From Verrucomicrobiota bacterium (GTDB lineage: Bacteria; Verrucomicrobiota; Verrucomicrobiia; Opitutales; Opitutaceae): a DNA stretch of 64,000 nt. Under the pieces are notes generated by a model. It was not told the origin of the DNA, searched no databases, and was given only the letters and a program-made list of their open reading frames with translations. The translations under genes and the position numbers were made by a program. This document shows, one piece after another, positions 62,828 to 64,000 of the stretch. The stretch lies in contig VHCJ01000002.1 of assembly GCA_016871755.1 (NCBI GenBank), forward strand, positions 168,190-232,189, written 5' to 3'. Position 1 is the stretch's first letter, and every line of letters begins with the position of its first letter.

Positions 62828-63868
62828 TCAACGCACCGCTCCGTCGCCCGCCGACCGCAGCGTGTCGCCGCCGTGCCAGATGCCCTCGACCATGAGCGTG
62901 CGCGCCTGCTCCGGCAGGCCGCGCTCGTTGCGTTCCATCATCGCGATCAGCGCATCCACGCCCGTCGCCCCAATGAGTCGGCCGTTCTGGAAGATGCCCG
63001 CGCAGCGCTGCTCGCGCGAGGACAGCCCGAGGCCGGCGAGCCCGATCGTGCCCGGCACTCCCCATCCCAGCGAGAGCATCACGGGAAGCAGTGTCTCGGC
63101 ACCGGGCGTGATCACCACGTCGGGCCGCTCCCGCTCCGCCCACGCCGCCAGCGCCGCCGCATCGTCCCATTCACCGAGAAAGAGCGGCTCCGTGGCATCC
63201 ACGTCCGCCAGCTGACGCTGGGCGAAGAGCAGCCCGGCCTCCCAGCGACCATGGAAGCGTCCTTGATGCGAGTGAAGCAGCACGAGGCCCGGGCGCCGGT
63301 AACCCCGTTGATGACATTCCTGCACGACCCGCAGGCACGAAAAGTAGTGATCGTTGCAGACCGTCATCAGCGTGAGATTGGCGAACGGCGGGCTCAGACA
63401 GACGCTGGCGAAGTGCTCCCACGCCAACTGCGGCGCCGGGGCCCCCGCAGGCACCGGCCCCACCAGCACCCCCTGGATGCCGCGCGAGCGCAGGATTTCG
63501 CTGAAGCGCTGGTTATCCATCTCATCGCGATGCAGCCAGAACTCCTGCGCATCATAGCCACGCTCGGCCGCCCGCTCCATGGCCCCCTCCCGCATCTGCC
63601 GGACGGTCGGAGCCGGGGCCGAGCGCCACCCATCCTCGGTCGGAAACGGCGAGACCAGGGCCAGCACCGGGCGGTCAGGCACCGGGCGGCGACGCCGACG
63701 CGCCCGCATCAGCACCGAGAGGTAGGCGTTCGGCCGATACCCCATCCGCTCCGCCAGCGCACGGATCCGGGAAATCCGGGGGTGGTTGGCCAGGGCCATC
63801 GAGACCGTGGCCTGGGTGACTCCGGCCCGCTCGGCAATCTGGCGCATGGTGATGCGGTCCGCGTTCAC
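62828..63868 (-). CDS. LacI family transcriptional regulator
   Basis: A GTG start (VNADRITMRQIAERAGVTQA) gives 346 residues; a TTG six codons upstream is also in frame. The helix-turn-helix is ITMRQIAERAGVTQATVSMAL, followed by NHPRISRIRALAERMGYRPN. Compared with normal LacI proteins, about five residues are missing between the IS and RIRALAERM segments, where helix 3 begins. The periplasmic-binding-like effector domain (70-346) shows LALVSPFPT, GIQGVLVGPVPAG, and PDVVITPGAETLLPV. Ligand and target are unknown; LacI proteins usually sense sugars. Confidence 0.88.
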   Translation of the reverse strand: MNADRITMRQIAERAGVTQATVSMALANHPRISRIRALAERMGYRPNAYLSVLMRARRRRRPVPDRPVLALVSPFPTEDGWRSAPAPTVRQMREGAMERAAERGYDAQEFWLHRDEMDNQRFSEILRSRGIQGVLVGPVPAGAPAPQLAWEHFASVCLSPPFANLTLMTVCNDHYFSCLRVVQECHQRGYRRPGLVLLHSHQGRFHGRWEAGLLFAQRQLADVDATEPLFLGEWDDAAALAAWAERERPDVVITPGAETLLPVMLSLGWGVPGTIGLAGLGLSSREQRCAGIFQNGRLIGATGVDALIAMMERNERGLPEQARTLMVEGIWHGGDTLRSAGDGAVR

Positions 63869-63953
63869 GGGGGTGACCGGCCTCAACTTTTCGAGCCACC
63901 CCGAGTGTTAGTCCGGGATGTAGTTATGGGTTGATCTATCGGTTGTCGTTGAA

Positions 63954-63999
63954 GCTGTCCCGACGGAGGGAGGCCGGAGGCCGACCGGAGTCGGGGCAG
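63954..63999. repeat. Imperfect inverted repeat at the window edge
   Basis: GCTGTCCCGAC at 63954-63964 is matched by GTCGGGGCAGC at 63990-64000 with one mismatch, around a GC-rich spacer containing GGCCGGAGGCC. It lies upstream of the LacI gene and may be the end of a neighbouring transcript or part of a dispersed repeat. No second copy was noticed in the window. Confidence 0.35.
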
Positions 64000-64000
64000 C

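Overview
This 64 kb window is a high-GC, densely coded bacterial chromosome segment. The gene content (a complete type II secretion operon of unusual order, a Pal-like lipoprotein, KdsB for LPS Kdo, a DUF3516 Ski2-like helicase, YacL-like PIN/TRAM protein, a basic Lys/Pro/Ala protein with a starch-binding-like tail) fits a Gram-negative member of the Verrucomicrobiota, most likely Opitutaceae. That placement is inferred from gene types and was not computed. I see no rRNA, phage, insertion sequence or CRISPR array.

Region 1 (1-15.7 kb) is an accessory catabolic locus. An IclR regulator sits at the head of a leftward operon (class III aminotransferase, M81/MlrC-type peptidase, RidA, fumarylacetoacetase-family hydrolase, the last cut by the window edge). 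It faces a rightward operon (amidohydrolase, short-chain dehydrogenase, D-threonine aldolase/D-serine dehydratase-like enzyme, two tandem MFS transporters, a 778-residue amidohydrolase-aminotransferase fusion, an NHL-repeat protein, a third MFS transporter). A GntR/FCD regulator closes it. The locus therefore carries the same two enzyme activities twice, once as separate genes and once fused. This is the best candidate here for an undescribed pathway; its substrate is unknown.

Region 2 (16-23.5 kb) holds a ferritin-like protein of unknown function, a cyclase/formamidase-family hydrolase coupled to a ChrA-type transporter, a GntP-family permease, and a GMC oxidoreductase with its gluconate-dehydrogenase-subunit-3-like partner.

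Region 3 (23.5-39 kb) is mixed: an HDOD gene broken by one in-frame amber codon, a CbiX-like protein with one decayed lobe, Pal, M20 and M48 peptidases, purH, apaG, a beta-CASP metallo-beta-lactamase nuclease, an alkyltransferase, an inositol monophosphatase, and a dinB gene co-transcribed with a large Ski2-like helicase.

Region 4 (39-51 kb) is one co-directional type II secretion operon: a secreted protein of unknown function, then GspE-F-G-H-I-J-K-L-M-C and a secretin divided over two genes. The split falls inside the N3 domain, and each half has its own export signal. No prepilin peptidase (GspO) is present in the window.

Region 5 (51-64 kb) is mostly housekeeping: tRNA-Ala(CGC), a PIN/TRAM membrane protein, an EVE protein, a tyrA-aroA-cmk-plsC operon, trpS, a left-handed beta-helix protein, kdsB, HPr, tatD, an M32 carboxypeptidase and a LacI regulator with a shortened DNA-binding domain. 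Many start codons in the window follow a pyrimidine-rich tract and not a purine Shine-Dalgarno sequence.
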